Below the pieces are notes generated by a model. The model saw nothing but the letters and a program-made list of their open reading frames with translations, did no database searches and had not been told where the DNA came from. Shown here in pieces: positions 23,323 to 34,049 of a stretch of 64,000 bases of DNA; positions within the stretch are counted from its first letter, which is position 1; each line of letters opens with the position of its first letter. The position numbers were made by a program, and so were the translations under genes. Source of the stretch: Perognathus longimembris pacificus (Eukaryota > Chordata > Mammalia > Rodentia > Heteromyidae); contig NC_063172.1 of assembly GCF_023159225.1 (NCBI RefSeq), positions 47,719,068-47,783,067 on the forward strand, written 5' to 3'.

Positions 23323-23439
23323 CAAACTTGAGCTAATAACACCAGGCTAACTCCTACTTTTCTCCCAAATAATATTAATTTCTTTTTATTATTATTATTT
23401 ACTTCTTTCTCTTTGTTTGGTTTTTTCCCTTCTTTTCCT

Positions 23440-23597
23440 GTTTTCTTAAATCTGTAGTTTGGATGGTTGGTTTAACACATTGTGTGTTAAAATACTTTTT
23501 CCCTCATATCTGACAAATTTTGGTGTTTGTGATTTCATTTTCATTTAACATAAAATATTTCCTGATTTAATTACAAATATGATTTATTTTATATGCC
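23440..23597 (-). mobile_element. Ancient L1 fragment, part 1
   Basis: TTTCATTTTCATTTAACATAAAATATTTCCTG and ATTTAATTACAAATATGATTT read as the antisense of an old L1 ORF2. It continues at 23936 beyond an inserted MLT1 LTR. Confidence 0.55.
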
Positions 23598-23935
23598 TTT
23601 GTTATAAGCCAAGTGGCCTAAGAAACTTAAATTTATTTTTCTGTGCTCTAGGTTCAAGAATAAGCTTTTAAGATACTTGATTGCATCTTAGTTCTCTCCT
23701 CTTGGCTTGCCAAAGAACTTCCTCCTCCTCTGCACCTAAATCTCAGGGAACTTTGTGACCTCATTTTCTCTTCATATATGAATATCAATCAGATTAAATT
23801 AAGAACCATCATTATGGCCTCATTTAACTTAATTACTGTATCTAAAAACCCTATCTACAAATACAATATTATTTTTTGTGCTGAAATTTAGAATAAAATT
23901 TAAGGGAATATAATCAAGTCAAAGCATAACTTTTG
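23598..23935 (-). mobile_element. MLT1-type LTR (ERVL-MaLR)
   Basis: Antisense MLT1 order on the + strand: TGTTATAAGCCAAGTGGCC, AAACTTAAATTTATTTTTCT, then TGGCCTCATTTAACTTAATTACTG, ACCCTATCTACAAATACAATA, and AATTTAAGGGAATATAATCAAG. It is inserted in the ancient L1, which resumes on the far side. Confidence 0.75.
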
Positions 23936-24400
23936 GGAGATTTTCTATATATCTTGCTGCTATTGATTTCATAGTTTGATCCTGTGGTGCATTGAAAACA
24001 TACTTAGTGTGACAGTAATCTAATTTTGAAAGGTCTATTTTATCTCCCAAATATTTTCTACTTCAATGAATGTTCCATATGCATTTTACATGTATGGGTA
24101 TTTTGAGGTGGTTAGGTTTGTGAATTAGATCAAACTAGTTGATAGTGTTAATTGACTTTTGTATACCCCTATAGGTTTTCTGAAAATTTGTATCTCATTT
24201 GCTGGAAAAGTATAGAATACTCTAACTTTAATTCAGAGGTTGCTTATTTATCGACCCTAGTTCTGTAAGATTCTACCCTTTATTTGGTTGCTTTCTTCCT
24301 AGGCATTAACACTTTCATATCTTCTTGGGTAATTCGTCCTTTTCTGTGTAGAATGTCCTCCTTTTGTCCCTGATAATATTCTGTTTCTCTTATTTGGGTT
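23936..24400 (-). mobile_element. Ancient L1 fragment, part 2
   Basis: Continues the old antisense L1: GAATGTTCCATATGCATTTTAC, AAACTAGTTGATAGTGTTAATTGACTT, then AGGCATTAACACTTTCATATCTTCTTGG and TAGAATGTCCTCCTTTTGTC. These match the antisense of the early ORF2 (endonuclease/linker) of old L1 families. Confidence 0.7.
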
Positions 24401-24424
24401 GAGCAGAGTTGCATAAAGATGCTC

Positions 24425-24858
24425 TTGTTTATACTTTTTATTTTTATATTGCTGTGACAAAGGACCTGAGTCCTTTGAGGAGAAAATTTTTATTTTACTT
24501 CAGGGTTGGTTATCTGAGTCTTTTATGGGACTGAACATTTTTATAGGGCAAAACCACATGGCATTGTCGGTATGTGGAGGGGAAAAGATGCTCACCTCAT
24601 GGTATTCAGGAAAGAGAGGGCTGAAGAGTTTAGGGATAAGATGTACTTTTCTAAGCCAGGCTGTCAATGACCTACTTTCTCCAACCAGGCTTTACTTTCT
24701 AAATTTTCAATTATCTCCGAACTATACCATCAAGTTATAATTAATCTCTTATTAGGTCAGATGTAATCAAATACCTTGCCTCTGAACTCTGCTATACTAG
24801 TGGCCCAGCACTCAATAAATGAACTTTTAGAGGACATTCCAGATCCAAACTGTAACAC
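24425..24858 (-). mobile_element. MaLR-type LTR
   Basis: Nearly complete antisense LTR: ATATTGCTGTGACAAAGGACC at the left, GATGCTCACCTCATGGTATTCAGG, GTCAATGACCTACTTTCTCCAACCAGGC, TATTAGGTCAGATGTAATC, and GAGGACATTCCAGATCCAAACTGTAACA at the right end. The order matches rodent-type ERVL-MaLR LTRs. No internal retroviral sequence is attached. Confidence 0.75.
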
Positions 24859-26334
24859 TGTTGCTATGATTACCACAAATGCATTATAAGCTCTACATTC
24901 CTGAGCATTATTTTGTGTTTAGATTAGGAGTGGTTGACCAGAAGATCTTTCTTAAGGATTACTCCATTCTCAGCTCTCAGTCTTTCCTCTCTCTGTACAT
25001 GTACCTCTGAGGCCCTCTCTGCCCTTGTCCCTTATTCAACAATCCTCATTATATGTGGCTCAGTAGTTGGCCTTGGGGTGAGAGTGGGAACAGAATGTTC
25101 TTTGTGTTATGATTTTCATTTATATACCAGTCTTTAGGATTAATTGCTTCTCTGCATGTCTGATATGGCCTTTGCAGTAGTCTCACCATTGTTCATTGTT
25201 CATTATTATAGGATAATTCTGATGGGGCTCCGGGTAGATTTATGTAACACTGTAAGGGTACATTTTTAAAAATCATTTTTACATTTTTTCACTTTATAAC
25301 TGCAGTTTATCTTAACAAAATTTTCTACTTTTACCATGTGTTTGACATCTCTTCCTTCGTCAAAAAGATAGGGAAGATGGATTGAGACAGGGCTTTGAGT
25401 TTTCCTGTAGTGGAGTGGCATTGTTCCTTTTGTTGAGAATGCTCCATGAGAGGTACTTCAGGACTCTCCCACCCTCTGTCTTTCTTTTGAGTCTCTGGAG
25501 AAGAGCTAGAAGTGGGTGCAAATTTACTGCTTTTGTAGTTGAAGCTATGAGGGTTTCTGTAGTCTCACGCTAACCCCTTTTAACAGTTTTGGGAAAGCTA
25601 ATTCAATTGTATGATGTCCAACATCCTTGAGTATTTATATCAAATCTCTTCTACAAAGCATCATTTTATTCTTAGATTATTCTTTCAGATTTTAGGCTAG
25701 TTAATTAAAACCCTAGCTTTTGAGTAGGAATGAATTTACATTACCAATTGATGTTTTGTTACATGAATGGGATGAAGTTCCTTCTAGTTTGCAGGGAAAA
25801 TAACAAAGAACAACCTTTGAAAGTTCAGATAGGAACTTCCTGCTGAGCTTATTTTGATAAGGCCATTATAGCTGAGTCTAAAAATATGCCTACATTAAGG
25901 AATATAGTTTTGACTTTTGATCATTTCGCACCATCAAGGGGCTGTAAGATGTTCACATGCATGATTTTTGTTTTACTTTTGTTCAACTCCAATATTGTAA
26001 AACTATATTTTCTTTAAGTAGTTTCACAAAGGGGTTATAGTTCAATGTGTCAGTTTATGATAGAGTGCATCTAGATCAATGTCACCCTTTCATCATTCTC
26101 CCTATCTCTTCCAACACCACTCATCTCCTTCATTTTCCTAATTTCATTTTCACATATATACACTGAATCTTATGACTGAATTTCCCCAGCCTTCCTCTCT
26201 TCATTAAATACACCTGCCACAGTTCTTCAAGTACTAGCTTCCTCGTATTCATTTCAGGTGTTCAAATGACTGCACCATTGGACTTTTTTCCCCTGCATGT
26301 ACCATAATTTAATGAGTATGAATCTGTATAGTTG
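24859..26334. other. No gene or repeat recognised
   Basis: Unclassified, less AT-rich than its surroundings near 24950-25120 and 25380-25560. Frames of 63-67 codons (24934-25137 and 25382-25573) have no motif. This could be unique host sequence. Confidence 0.4.
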
Positions 26335-26420
26335 TGGTGAGTCAATAGTAGTTTTTAAAATACAAGGCCTTGCACTCTCAATGCAAGAATTCTGTTACTT
26401 AACCCATGGTCCCAGGTTCC
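26335..26420 (-). mobile_element. Decayed ID-type SINE fragment
   Basis: ACAAGGCCTTGCACTCTCAATGCAAGAATTCTGTTACTTAACCCATGGTCCCAGG has the antisense order of the tRNA-like ID monomer (anticodon-arm to A-box side, ending in TCCCAG). It is heavily diverged. Confidence 0.4.
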
Positions 26421-26454
26421 AAGTTGTTTTTGCATTCATTGTTATATGATTAAG

Positions 26455-26660
26455 CTCTTACATTTTGCTCAAGCTGGCCAGTACCACAATCCCTCTATTT
26501 ACACTACCCAGACAATGGTTAGTAATTCATACATTTTTATTCATTGAGATAGAAGGGTCTTAAGAATGTTTCATTCAAGCTGGTCTGGAAAACAGACCTT
26601 TCTCATCTCATTCTCCTGAATAGCTAAGAATATAGGTGTAAACTACTACACCTAGCTCAT
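26455..26660 (-). mobile_element. Decayed composite SINE
   Basis: The + strand shows TTTTGCTCAAGCTGGCCAGTA, TTCATTCAAGCTGGTCTGGAA, TCTCATTCTCCTGAATAGCTAAGAATATAGG and ACTACTACACCTAGC. This is the antisense of the B1-like half ending at its 5' GCCGGG-type start. Confidence 0.6.
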
Positions 26661-27488
26661 ATATTTTACAATCACAATTAAAATTTATATTTTACTGTAT
26701 CTGACCTGTATTTAGTTTTGTTTTTTTGCTTGATTGACTTTAAAATGTCCTTTATGCAATATTGGATCCAGAAATTGGGGACAAGAAATTGAGACAACTC
26801 TCCACACTGAAAATAACTACAGAAGCTGGAACTATGGATCTACAATCTCAAAGAAAAATTAAGATCCTAATGAGAAAATACAGGGTCAGCAATTATTGGG
26901 ATTTGAATTGGAAAAAAATGTTGGACAAGTCTATTTAAATGAGAGAGAGAATTTAACTTTGGAAACTCTTCTGATTTCTCAGAGGTGGCTGGAAAGGGGA
27001 AGAAACTGTACTACAATTCCTTAAGGATCCTGAGGATAAAATGTGGAACCAGGCTTTATGTTAGGTCATAAAGCTCTACAAGAGCAGAGTGAGGGGAATT
27101 AGGAATAGTTTAGTCATTCCAGGGACTGAAACAGAGATTCACATCATCTCTTTGGACCTAGATAATGTGATTTGAAATTCTAAATGCCTGTAGCCATCTC
27201 CAAGTACAAAAGTATAGCAAAGAGAAATCATTCTAAACTCAAATTATTTCTGCCACATTATAAGCCCTGGAACTCTCAGAATAACAATGTAGATAACTAG
27301 ACTACATGGTTCAGAATCCAGAAAAAAAGGAAAACATTGAATTAGGAATACAGTGGCTGGTATCTCAGAAGTTAGCCTTTGTAGTCAGGGAAATTAAAAA
27401 AAAAAAGTACCAGTTTGGCATAATTAAGGATTCTAAGACAAGATTGATGATTTTTAAATGTGTTTGTGTTTATTTGTTGTTGTTATTG
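26661..27488. other. Unclassified, possibly an old repeat
   Basis: No open frame of note. The GGATCCAGAAATTGGGGACAAGAAATTGAGAC segment near 26763 looks repeat-like to me, but I cannot assign a family. Confidence 0.35.
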
Positions 27489-27750
27489 CAGAGCTAATAT
27501 TCAGATGGGTTATAGTGACATGAATCCAGTAATGAGTAATGAGTACAATTCTTTTGGAACCATGTCTCCCCTTTTGTCACTGTCTCCCAAATTTTGTCTC
27601 TGACCCTACCTACAAGATATCCAGTTCATTTTCTACATGGTGTCTAGTGAGTATCGCTGTTGTATTTGTTCACCCTTGTTCAAACTTTTATGTGCCCTCC
27701 TTTGCCCTCCCAAATACAAACAAACAAACAAATGAAAGAAAAGGAAAAGA
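27489..27750 (-). mobile_element. L1 3'UTR fragment
   Basis: Antisense L1 3'UTR of a divergent subfamily: CAGAGCTAATATTCAGATGGGTTATAG, then ACAAGATATCCAGTTCATTTTCTAC, TGAGTATCGCTGTTGTATTTGTTCACCC and CCTTTGCCCTCCCAAATAC. It is followed by an A/C-rich run (AAACAAACAAAC). Confidence 0.6.
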
Positions 27751-27961
27751 AAACAATAATAATGGCAAATAAAAAATGTCTTCTGTTTCTTTTCCTTGGA
27801 GTATTGTTTTGTGTGATCATCTGTACACAGCTACTGATACTTTGTCAAACACTCCTAGGCATAGCCTCCTTTGGCTTCACTGTGTGAATGTCTAAAGTCT
27901 TTTATAATTTATCACATGTCAGTATGTGTACATATATATGTATATGTATACATATATATCT

Positions 27962-28660
27962 CAAAAAGGGCCTCATATCTAAAATATACTTAGAGATAAA
28001 AAAATTAAACCACAAAAAATATCCTCAAAATCTCAACAACCCAATCAATAAATGGGCTAAAGATTTAAGGAGATACTTCTCACAGGAAGGAAAGGAAATG
28101 GCCAATAGATACATGAAGAAGTATTCAACATCTCTGTCCATAAAATAAATAAAAAACATTGAGATTCTTCCTCACTACAGTTAGAATGACTATCATCAGG
28201 AAAACTAACAATAACAAATGTTGATGAGGACATGACCAAAGGGAAACTCTATTACACTGTTGGTGGGAATGTAAACTTGTTCAACTGCTCTGGAAAGCAG
28301 TATGGAGGTTACTGAAAAGATTAAACGGAGTTTCCCTATGACCCAGCAATCCCACTCCTAAGCATTTGTTCTATGAACCTAAACTAGGTCTCAATAAAGG
28401 CACAAGCACAACCATGTTCATTGCAGCATTGTTTACCACAGCCAAGATGTAGATTCAACCTAGATGTCCCACAGTAGAAGAATGGATCAAGAAAATTTTG
28501 CATATTTATACAATGAAATTCTACTTTTCCATTGGATAGAATGATATTGTGTCACTCACAAGGGAATAGAAAAGCATGACTTAGGCCAAGTAATCCAGAG
28601 CCAAACCAACATAGGCTACATGGATTCCCTTCATTTAATTATTATCAACATGCCATGTGA
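27962..28660 (+). pseudogene. L1 ORF2 C-terminal remnant
   Basis: Encodes, with several stops and shifts, the last part of ORF2: [31 protein letters not shown] near 28030-28145, then the degraded region of the Cys-rich motif (ACACTGTTGGTGGGAATGTAAAC is preserved at the DNA level), and the PRCP..WIKK-type end. It cannot be functional. Confidence 0.85.
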
Positions 28661-29083
28661 AACCATACCTTTTGTATTTTCTTGTGTTTTTTTTCTTGTC
28701 TGTTTGTTTGTTTGATTGTTTTGTTTAGTTTTGATTCTCCTGTATTCCTTTCCTGTGGTTGTTCCGCTGCTACCACTATATCTCATCCAAATACCTTGGA
28801 TACTGTTTATACGGTTATTAGATTGGGGAAGGGAAAGGGAATATCAAAATTGAGAGACGAAGGAAAAGAGGCAAACCATTCCAAAAGCAATATTTACAAA
28901 ACCATTTGGTGTAAATCAACTGCACAACTCTTGGGTGGAGAGGGAAAGGGGGAGGAGGGACGTGGGGGAAAATAGGGGAGGAAGTAACAAGTTGAACAAG
29001 AAATGTACTCACTGCCTTCCAGATGAATCTGTAACCCCTCTGTACCACACTTTGACAATAAAGAAAAAAGTTTAATTAAAAAA
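27962..29083 (+). mobile_element. 5'-truncated L1 with 3'UTR
   Basis: Begins at AAAAAGGGCCTCATATCTAAAATATAC (late ORF2) just after an AT-rich tract. It passes the Cys-rich motif region and the WIKKI..YIYTMKFY-type segment, then a 3'UTR with GGTGTAAATCAACTGCACAAC, a G-rich block (28933-28980) and TTTGACAATAAAGAAAAAAG. The copy is diverged, and a (GA)n run follows its tail. Confidence 0.88.
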
Positions 29084-29109
29084 AGAGAGAGAGAGAGACA
29101 TCGGGGAAA

Positions 29110-29257
29110 CAAAGCCAGCAGGGCATGGAACTCTGTGAAACGCTTGTTTTCAATTAACTACTAAAAAGCCAGAAATAGATTTGTGGCTCAAAGTGATAGA
29201 GCTCTATCCTCTAAAATACAATTCAGTGCCCAGGTCCTGAGTTCAATCCCGGGATCG
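29110..29257 (+). mobile_element. Composite SINE, internally deleted
   Basis: CAGCAGGGCATGGAACTCTG is a short B1-like start, followed by TTTTCAATTAACTACTAAAAAGCCAG and the right monomer (TGTGGCTCAAAGTGATAGAGCTCTATCCT..GCCCAGGTCCTGAGTTCAATCCCGGGATCGAC). Most of the B1-like half is missing. Confidence 0.75.
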
Positions 29258-29332
29258 ACACACAGACACAGACACATGCACACACAAGAACACACACACA
29301 CATGCATACACACAAGAACACACACACACAAT
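29258..29332. repeat. (AC)n microsatellite on a SINE tail
   Basis: ACACACAGACACAG..ACACACAAGAACAC with AG and ATGC interruptions, starting where the SINE A-rich tail is expected. Confidence 0.9.
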
Positions 29333-29339
29333 ATAGTAA

Positions 29340-29981
29340 AAGATAGAAATTTCAAAAAAAATTGAAGGAGTGTGTAGAGGCAACTTTTCAAAAGATAATT
29401 TTGCTGAGAACTTTATCTGAAGATGTAGATAATCAAGACTCAAGTTCAAAAATCATGGTGATCTTTATACAAATAAATACAAGAAAACAAGAGTAAAAAT
29501 GCAAAAAACAATTAAAAATTGAATATTTTCTTACCTTTTCACTTTCACATATTGAGTATATGATTACATAGCATATATGGTATATAACACATAACACATA
29601 GCATGCATATTATGAATACATACGAAATATGCATACATGAAATATATTAAATACATGAAATCCTCTTTTAGTAGTTTCTATTGCTCCTTGTTCTAACGAC
29701 CGAACAATAACTTCTTGCTTAGCATCATCTAATTAAACACATCATTGTTTAATAGTATTACGAGATAAATTATTTCCCTAGTGATATGCAAAAATAACTT
29801 ATGAGTTCTCTTATTTCCCCTTAAAACACTTAAGTAGTTTTAACATAGCTGTTTGTATTTCTACTGCTAACTATATAGATGTAGTATTTTAGCATGAAAC
29901 AATAAGTAGTAAACATAGGTAGAAAAGTTTCCTTATTATATGTATTAATACACATATGTATGCATACACATGTACATATAT
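29340..29981. other. No gene recognised; AT-rich
   Basis: AT-rich sequence with several ATGCATA/TACATA stretches (29580-29650 and 29938-29981). The 13-base end AAATGTATATATA (29982-29994) appears to be the target site of the following L1. Confidence 0.5.
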
Positions 29982-29994
29982 AAATGTATATATA

Positions 29995-30340
29995 GAGACA
30001 GCAGTGTACAGACACGGATCGTAGGCTGAGCATGGATGGACTGAAATCGCAGAGAAAGTGTGAGGACCCCACAAACGACATTCTCACTTGCACCCATAGA
30101 GCAGCTTTTGGGAGGTAGCCCTTTCCCCTCTGCCAAAGCAAAGCGCCATCTTTGACACTGGCAGAAGGTCAGACCAAACTGGAACTAAAGCTGGCCTGGG
30201 GAAAGTGAGGATAAAGCAGCCATCTTTGAGATGGGCTGGCTCTTTGAGAGCCAGCTCCTCCCAGGAGAACGCCCCCTGCCCAGGTGAGGGGCTTGTCCTG
30301 GGCCTCTGCTCAGCTAGAGGTGCCCCACCCTGCCCACCAG
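29995..30340 (+). promoter_or_regulatory. L1 5'UTR (putative internal promoter)
   Basis: The only L1 5'UTR-like sequence in the window: markedly GC-richer than its flanks, non-coding, and at the 5' end of an L1. It contains two perfect copies of GCCATCTTTGA (30145-30155 and 30219-30229). Their antisense carries an AAGATGGC core like the YY1-type motif known from L1 promoters. A CAGGTGAGG splice-donor-like site lies at 30281-30289. Promoter activity is inferred from position and composition, not shown. Confidence 0.7.
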
Positions 30341-32288
30341 AAAAAAAGTATTCGATAAAATCCAGCACCCATTTATGCTAAAAGCCCTGGAAAAACTGGG
30401 ATTCCAGGGAACATTCCTGAATATAATCAAGGCAGTTTATGATAAGCCAACAGCAAGCATAATTCTAAAGGGTGAAAAACTAAAGCCATTCCCTTTAAAA
30501 TCAGGAACAAGACAGGGATGTCCATTCTCTCCCCTTCTCTTCAACATAGTTCTAGAATTCCTAGCCAGAGCAATTAGGCAAGAAGAAAATATAAAGGGAA
30601 TCCAAATAGGAAAAGATGAAGTTAAACTTTCTCTCTTCGCAGATAACATGATCCTATACCTAAAGAACCCCATAGACTCTACCACAAGCAACTAGAACTG
30701 ATCCAAAACTTTGGTAAAGTTGCAGGATATAAAATAAACCCTTAAAAATAAACGGCCTTTCTCTATACTAAAGACCCGAAGACTGAGGCTGAAATAAGGA
30801 AAGTAACTCCATTGCAATAGCCTAAAAAAGCATAAAATACCTAGGAATAACCCTAACTAAAGAAGTGAAAGACCTCTATGATGAGAATTTTAAAAACATG
30901 AAAAATGAAATTAAGGCAGAACTAAGGAAATGGAAAAACCTCCCATGCTCCTGGATTGGGAGGATTAATATAATCAAAATGGCAATATTGCCAAAGGCTA
31001 TCTACAAATTCTATGCAATACCCATTAATATCCCAAAACCATTTTTTTTAATGAAATAGAGGAAGCAATCCAGAAATTCATAGGGAACAATAAAAGACCT
31101 AGAATAGCAAAAACAATCCTAAGCAGAAAGAACAGTGCTGGAGGAATTACAATACCCAACTTCAAGCTGTATTATAAAGCTATAGTAATAAAAACAGCTT
31201 GGCATTGGCACCGGAACAGGCCTGAAGACCAATGGAAGAGAATTGACAACCAAGAAATGAACCCACAGAACTACCCCTACTTAATCTTTGATAAGGGAGC
31301 TAAAAAATTTTCTGGAAGAAACCCTCTTTGACAAATGGTGCTGGCAAAACTGGTTCAACACATGCAACAAACTAAAACTAGATCCTTATATATCACCCTG
31401 CACCAAAATCAATTCCAAAGGTATCAAAGACCTCGAAATCAAAACAGACACCCTGAAAACACTAAAGGAAGGAGTAGGAAAAACACTTGGGCTCCTTGGC
31501 ACAGGACGGAACTTCCTTAACAAAGACCCAGAAAGGCTACAATTCAAAGAAAGGTTGGACAAATGGGATTGCATCAAACTGCAGAGCTTTTGTAGGGCAA
31601 AGGACATAGCTCGCAAGATAAACAGAAAGCCCACAGATTGGGAGAAGATCTTTCCGGCCATCCATGGAACAAAGGCCTCATATCTAAAATATATGCAGAA
31701 CTAAATAAATTACCTTCCTCCAAAACAAAACCGCAAAGAACCAATAGCTCCCTCATCAAGTGGGCTAAAGACTTAAAAAGAGACTTCTCTGATGAGGAAA
31801 TGAGAATGGCTAAGAGACATATGACAAAGTGCTCTACATCACTGGCCATAAAAGAAATGCAAATCAAAACAACATTGAGATTCCATCGCACCCCAGTAAG
31901 AATGTCATATATCAAGAAAACTAAAAATAACAATTGTTGGAGGGGATGTGGCCAAAAGGGAACCCTACTTCATTGTTGGTGGGAATGTAAACTGGTTCAG
32001 CCACTCTGGCAAGCAGTATGGAAATTGCTCAAAAGGCTATACATAGAACTCCCCTATGACCCAGCAGCCCCACTTTTGGGTATCTATCCAAAAGACCACA
32101 AACAAAATCACACTAAAGCCACCAGCACAACAATGTTCATCACAGCACAACTTGTCATAGCTAGAATCTGGAACCAACCCAGATGCCTTTCCGTAGACAA
32201 ACAGATCAGGAAAATGTGGTACATATACACAATGGAATTTTATGCCTCTATCAGAAAAAATGACATTGCCACATTTGTAAGGAAATGA
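30341..32288 (+). pseudogene. L1 ORF2 remnant of the outer copy
   Basis: Starts [20 protein letters not shown], then [15 protein letters not shown]. The catalytic FADD has become FADN (AAC at 30645-30647), which should abolish polymerase activity. Later pieces: 30865-31059 ([20 protein letters not shown]), 31288-31704 ([20 protein letters not shown]) and 31638-32288, with an intact C-x3-C-x7-H-x4-C motif ([18 protein letters not shown]) and [16 protein letters not shown]. It ends early at VRK because a TGG codon is now TGA. Several frameshifts separate the pieces. Confidence 0.92.
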
Positions 32289-32650
32289 AAGAACTTGCAA
32301 AAAGTTATACTTAGTGAAGTGAGCCAGACCCAAAGAAACATTGACTCTATGGTCTCCCTTATAGGAAATAATTAGCACAGGTTTAGGCAAGTCACAACAG
32401 AGGATCACAAGAGCTCAATAGCTATACCCTTATGAACACAGAAGATGATGCTAAGTGAAATGACCTCCATGTTATGGAAACGATTGTTATATCACAGTTG
32501 TAACTACTTTCAACGTGCCTTGTGTAACTGTAACTTCTATTATTGATGATCTTCTTGTATCCCCTTCCTGTGGTTGTACCTACACTATTCTGTATCTTAT
32601 CTGAGTATATTGGAAACCGTGTATACTGGTATTAGAACTAGGAAATTTAC

Positions 32651-33648
32651 ATTCCCACCAACAATGAAGTAGGGTTCCCTTTTGGCCACATCCCCTCCAA
32701 CAATTGTTATTATTAGTTTTCTTGATATATGACATTCTTGCTGGGGTGAGATGGAATCTCAATGTTGTTTTGATTTGCATTTCCTTTATGGCCAGTGATG
32801 TAGAGCATTTTTTCATATGTCTATTGGCCATTCTCATTTCCTCATCAGAGAAGTTTCTTTGTAAGTCTTTAGCCCACTTGATGAGGGGGCTGTTGGTTCT
32901 TTGCAGTTTTGTTTTGGAAGAAGGTAATTTTTTTAGTTCTGCATATATTTTAGAGATGAGGCCTTTGTCTGTTGAATGTCCGGTAAAGATTTTCTCCCAG
33001 TCTGTGGGCTTTCTGTTTATCTTGAGAGCTATGTCCTTTGCCGTGCAGAAGCTCTGGAGTTTGATGCAATCCCATTTGTCCAACCTTTCTTTGATTTGTA
33101 GCCTTTCAGGGTCTTTGTTAAGGAAGTTCTGTCCTGTGCCAAGGAGCCCAAGTGTTTCTCCTACTCCTTCCTTTAGTGTCTTCAGGGTGCCTGTTTTGAT
33201 TTCAAGGTCTTTAATCCATTTGGAATTGATTTTGGTGCAGGGTGATATATAAGGATCTAGTTTTAGTTTGTTGCATGTGTTGAGCCAGTTTTGCCAGCAC
33301 CACTTGTTAAAGAGGCTATCTTTCTTCCATACTATTGTTTTAGCTCCTTTATCAAAGATTAAGTAGGCATAGTTCTGTGGGTTTAATTCTGGGTCTTCAA
33401 TTCTGTTCCATTGGTCTTCAGGCCTGTTCCGGTGCCAATACCAAGCTGTTTTTATTACTATAGCTTTATAATACAGCTTGAAGTTGGGTATTGTAATTCC
33501 TCCAGCACTGTTCTTTCTGCTTAGGAGTGTTTTTGCTATTCTAGGTCTTTTATTGTTCCATATGAATTTCTGGATTGCTTCCTCTATTTCATTAAAGAAT
33601 GGTGTTGGGATATTAATGGGTATTGCATTGAATTTGTAGATAGCCTTT
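32651..33648 (-). pseudogene. Inverted ORF2 segment of the nested L1
   Basis: Read on the minus strand from 33648 to 32651, about 333 codons of ORF2 are open without a stop: [98 protein letters not shown], and the Cys-rich [18 protein letters not shown], complete just before the inversion end. The longest frame in the window (33851-32580, 423 codons) is a chimera of this piece and antisense flanks, not a real protein. Confidence 0.95.
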
Positions 33649-34049
33649 GTTGGTGGGAATGTAAACTGGTTCAGCCACTCTGGCAAGCAGTATGGAGATT
33701 CCTCAGAAGGCTCAATATAGAACTCCCCTATGACCCAGCAGCCCCACTGTTGGGTATCTATCCAAAAGACCACAAACAAAATCACAGTAATGCCACCAGC
33801 ACAACAATGTTCATCGCAGCACAATTTGTCATAGCGAGAAGCTGGAACCAACCCAGATGCCCCTCCATAGATGAATGGATCAGGAAAATGTGGTACATTT
33901 ACACAATGGAATTTTATGCCTCTATCAGAAAGAATGACATTGTTCCATTTGTAAGGAAATGGAAGGACTTGGAAAAAGTTATACTAAGTGAAGTGAGCCA
34001 GACCCAAAGAAACATGGACTCTATGGCCTCCCTTATTGGGAATAATTAG
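33649..34049 (+). pseudogene. ORF2 C-terminus of the nested L1 (sense part)
   Basis: The sense part begins at GTTGGTGGGAATGTAAACTGG and carries the end of ORF2: [38 protein letters not shown], and a natural C-terminus QRNMDSMASLIGNN followed by TAA at 34047-34049. The open stretch from 33750 is uninterrupted. It shows the full-length C-terminus that the outer copy lost. It cannot make ORF2p because the upstream part is inverted and incomplete. Confidence 0.93.

Noticed and set aside
29235..29340. CRISPR-like array
   Set aside because: The regular repeats are CA/GA dinucleotide runs in a mammalian genome. There are no repeat-spacer units.
32580..33851. 423-codon minus-strand ORF as a host gene
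   Set aside because: Its core is L1 ORF2 in an inverted segment and its ends are antisense L1 sequence. It is created by the inversion.
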